From the NCBI GenBank assembly GCA_021739695.1, contig JAIPBM010000004.1, positions 124,001-188,000 on the forward strand: a DNA stretch of 64,000 nt. Direction: 5' to 3'. The stretch's first letter is position 1. Every line of letters begins with the position of its first letter. A model generated the notes under the pieces. It made no database searches. It saw nothing but the letters and a program-made list of their open reading frames with translations, and was not told where the DNA came from. Source of the stretch: Flavobacteriales bacterium. Its GTDB lineage: Bacteria; Bacteroidota; Bacteroidia; UBA10329. The position numbers were made by a program, and so were the translations under genes. This document shows, one piece after another, positions 62,408 to 64,000 of the stretch.

Positions 62408-63670
62408 TTAACCCAAATGTTGCCTTAGAATATCAACAAACGTCCAAACATCTTCAAACGAATTGTAGAGTGGGACAGGAGCCAAGCGAATCACATTCGG
62501 TTCGCGGTAATCGGTAATTACGTTTTCATCAAGCAATGCTTGGTGCAGTTTCTTCGCTTCGTTGTCTACAAAAATCGAAATTTGGCAACCGCGCTTTTCG
62601 GGGTCTCGTGGCGTGATGATGCGAACATCTTTCGAGTTCAGATCATCCAACAGGAACTCCAAATATCCTGTCAGTTTCAGGCTTTTTTCGCGAAGCTTAT
62701 CCATGCCAACTTCTGCGTGAATATCCAAAGCCGATTTATGTACCGCCATTCCAAAAACTGGAACGTTGCTCAATTGCCATCCACGCGCGCCTTCAGCAGG
62801 AACAAATCCGGGTTGCATTTTGAATCGTGAATCAGGATCGTTGCCCCACCAACCCGCAAAACGATTGAGTTCTGGGTTGTTGCAATGACGCTCGTGCACA
62901 AACATTCCCGAAACATTCCCAGGACCGGAATTCAAGTATTTGTAGCTGCACCAACAGGCGAAATCAACATTCCAATCGTGCAGTTGAAGTAGAATATTTC
63001 CCGCTCCATGGGCAAGATCAAAACCAACCTGAGCGCCTACTTTATGTCCTGCTTCAGTTATTGTTTTCATATCGAAAACCTGACCAGTATAGTAATTCAC
63101 ACCACCGAACATCACCAAGGCAATTTCATCTCCATTTTCCGAAATCGCGTTCAGAATATCTTCTTCCCGAATCAGGTCTTCGCCTTTTCGTGGGGCAATT
63201 TCAATGATGGCATCCTCAGGCTCGTAGCCGTGATGTTTCACCTGACTTTCCAACGCGTATTGATCGCTTGGAAAAGCCTTTGCTTCGCAGATGATCTTGT
63301 AGCGTTTCCCTCTCGGGTTGTAGAACGAAACCATCAACAAATGAAGGTTTACCGTCAAGCCGTTCATCACTGTCACTTCTTTCGGAAGTGCTCCAACCAA
63401 CTTGCTCAATTGCTCTGGGAAAATATCCTGATAACTGAACCAAGGCGTTTTGGCGTGAAAGTGTCCTTCCACCGCAAATTCTGCCCAATCATCCAATTCC
63501 TGATTGACGAACTCCTTGGCGGTTTTTGGCTCCAAACCCAAGGAGTTTCCACAGAAATAGGTGGCGGGTTTTCCATTCAATTTTGGATGATGGAAACGAT
63601 TGCGGTAATCCTTTAACGAATCACTCTCATCCAGTTTTTGCGCAAATGCTTTTGTGTTCTCGAACTGCAT
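62408..63670 (-). CDS. kynU: Kynureninase
   Basis: 420 residues. PLP-fold landmarks are [12 protein letters not shown] (near 38), [29 protein letters not shown] with the PLP-pairing Asp, and [19 protein letters not shown] with the Schiff-base Lys. The C-terminal [13 protein letters not shown] and [17 protein letters not shown] are typical. It cleaves L-kynurenine or 3-hydroxykynurenine to (hydroxy)anthranilate and alanine in tryptophan catabolism or NAD synthesis. No other kyn genes are adjacent; glutaryl-CoA dehydrogenase lies 26 kb away. Confidence 0.96.
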   Translation of the reverse strand: MQFENTKAFAQKLDESDSLKDYRNRFHHPKLNGKPATYFCGNSLGLEPKTAKEFVNQELDDWAEFAVEGHFHAKTPWFSYQDIFPEQLSKLVGALPKEVTVMNGLTVNLHLLMVSFYNPRGKRYKIICEAKAFPSDQYALESQVKHHGYEPEDAIIEIAPRKGEDLIREEDILNAISENGDEIALVMFGGVNYYTGQVFDMKTITEAGHKVGAQVGFDLAHGAGNILLQLHDWNVDFACWCSYKYLNSGPGNVSGMFVHERHCNNPELNRFAGWWGNDPDSRFKMQPGFVPAEGARGWQLSNVPVFGMAVHKSALDIHAEVGMDKLREKSLKLTGYLEFLLDDLNSKDVRIITPRDPEKRGCQISIFVDNEAKKLHQALLDENVITDYREPNVIRLAPVPLYNSFEDVWTFVDILRQHLG

Positions 63671-63746
63671 ACGGCAAATGTCGGTAATTCAATGAATGAA
63701 CCGAATATGACCCGATAGGGCTATTTGTTCAAATTATCAGCAAACA

Positions 63747-63754
63747 TATTTTTG
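63747..63754 (+). promoter_or_regulatory. TAnnTTTG -7 box immediately before the Cys-rich lipoprotein
   Basis: TATTTTTG ends 4 bp before the ATG at 63759, so the start codon would lie at or very near the transcript 5' end. Confidence 0.45.
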
Positions 63755-63758
63755 GAGT

Positions 63759-64000
63759 ATGGATAATAGGAATGTTTTAACCTTAGCGGCAGCCTGCATG
63801 GTCGTTGCCTTGATGTTGTCTGGCTGTTTCAAAGACAAGAATGCCACGGAAGAAGTTTGCGATAACACTTGCCAGTACGCTTACGATGGTCAATGCGATG
63901 ATGGCGGACCGAATTCTCTTTACAGCCTTTGCGATTGCGGTACAGATTGCGCTGACTGCGGCACAAGAGAAGTTTCCGATAATGATTGTTTGGACGGAAG
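63759..64000 (+). CDS. Cys-rich lipoprotein, 3' end cut by window edge
   Basis: 80 residues are visible. MDNRNVLTLAAACMVVALML leads into a lipobox (LSGC, Cys at 23) and then CFKDKNATEEVCDNTCQYAY. The following segment (DGQCDDGGPNSLYSLCDCGT and DCADCGTREVSDNDC) is a compact disulfide-rich motif with an Asp-Asp-Gly-Gly core, known from many secreted proteins of Bacteroidota and eukaryotes, and probably binds calcium. The remainder lies beyond base 64,000. Confidence 0.8.
   Translation, partial: MDNRNVLTLAAACMVVALMLSGCFKDKNATEEVCDNTCQYAYDGQCDDGGPNSLYSLCDCGTDCADCGTREVSDNDCLDG

Noticed and set aside
1-64000. tRNA, rRNA, integrase, transposase or prophage genes
   Set aside because: None seen in any gap or among the translated frames; gaps are short and explained by promoters, terminators or repeats.

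Overview
The window reads as chromosome of a member of the Bacteroidota, most likely of the Flavobacteriia/Flavobacteriales type. The grounds are: three secreted proteins with a C-terminal type IX secretion (T9SS) sorting domain; a DUF5723-type barrel with thrombospondin-3 repeats and an OmpA domain; a recurring TAnnTTTG -7 promoter box just upstream of many starts with almost no Shine-Dalgarno sequences; an S9B dipeptidyl peptidase; and several Bacteroidota-typical families (DUF2027-Smr, DUF2279, DUF4920, SiaB/SiaC). Species cannot be named from the sequence. Most genes are housekeeping or cell-envelope genes. There is no prophage, integrase, transposase, CRISPR array, rRNA or tRNA that I can see.

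Layout. 1-2.1 kb: a 3'-truncated cytosine-5 DNA methyltransferase with an N-terminal HTH, then a long degenerate 21-bp-periodic array leading into a small orphan protein. 2.1-10.9 kb: FAD-linked oxidase, secreted dipeptidyl peptidase, POT peptide transporter, SiaC-like protein, small membrane and secreted proteins, ACP phosphodiesterase, SpoIID-like protein. 11-17.5 kb: a 1541-residue TPR/PD40/coiled-coil protein, then the coupled cluster clpS-nfeD-floA. 17.5-19.5 kb: lipoproteins and a second 21-bp tandem array running into another small orphan protein. 19.5-30.4 kb: NhaC antiporter, SiaB-like kinase, PhoD phosphatase, CDGSH protein, RNase P RNA (minus strand, 23.83-24.17 kb), Smr protein, fumarase, secreted esterase, and a 54-residue membrane protein. 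30.4-33 kb: prfB, an inverted-repeat-bounded four-helix-bundle gene and arsC on one strand, then recX. 33-46 kb: MFS carrier, glutaryl-CoA dehydrogenase, lipoamide dehydrogenase, ferrochelatase, a T9SS cargo protein, pabB-tilS, lemA with two TPM-domain genes, and a queuosine-precursor transporter. 46-53 kb: DsbD, a LuxR-type regulator, a sphingosine-phosphate-lyase-like enzyme and an FGGY kinase, the last two separated by a strongly folded intergenic element. 53-64 kb, almost all minus strand: OmpA/TSP3 barrel, lipoprotein, a 908-residue protein, LolD, a hydrolase, rnhB and kynU, then the start of a Cys-rich lipoprotein.

How the genes relate. SiaB (20,989-21,531) and SiaC (7,541-7,930) are a kinase/substrate pair that lies 13 kb apart here rather than in one operon. 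Kynureninase and glutaryl-CoA dehydrogenase both belong to tryptophan/lysine breakdown but are also unlinked. The envelope theme is strong: T9SS cargo, two lipoprotein/barrel neighbours, DsbD, SpoIID, LolD, FloA/NfeD and LemA/TPM.

The best candidates for something undescribed are: (1) the four-helix-bundle gene enclosed exactly by 31-bp inverted repeats between prfB and arsC, built like a 23S rRNA intervening sequence but sitting in an mRNA operon; (2) two separate loci with the plan hairpin(s), 21-bp-periodic array, small orphan protein; (3) a three-way-junction element at 51,136-51,268; and (4) a nested palindrome at 5,792-5,843.
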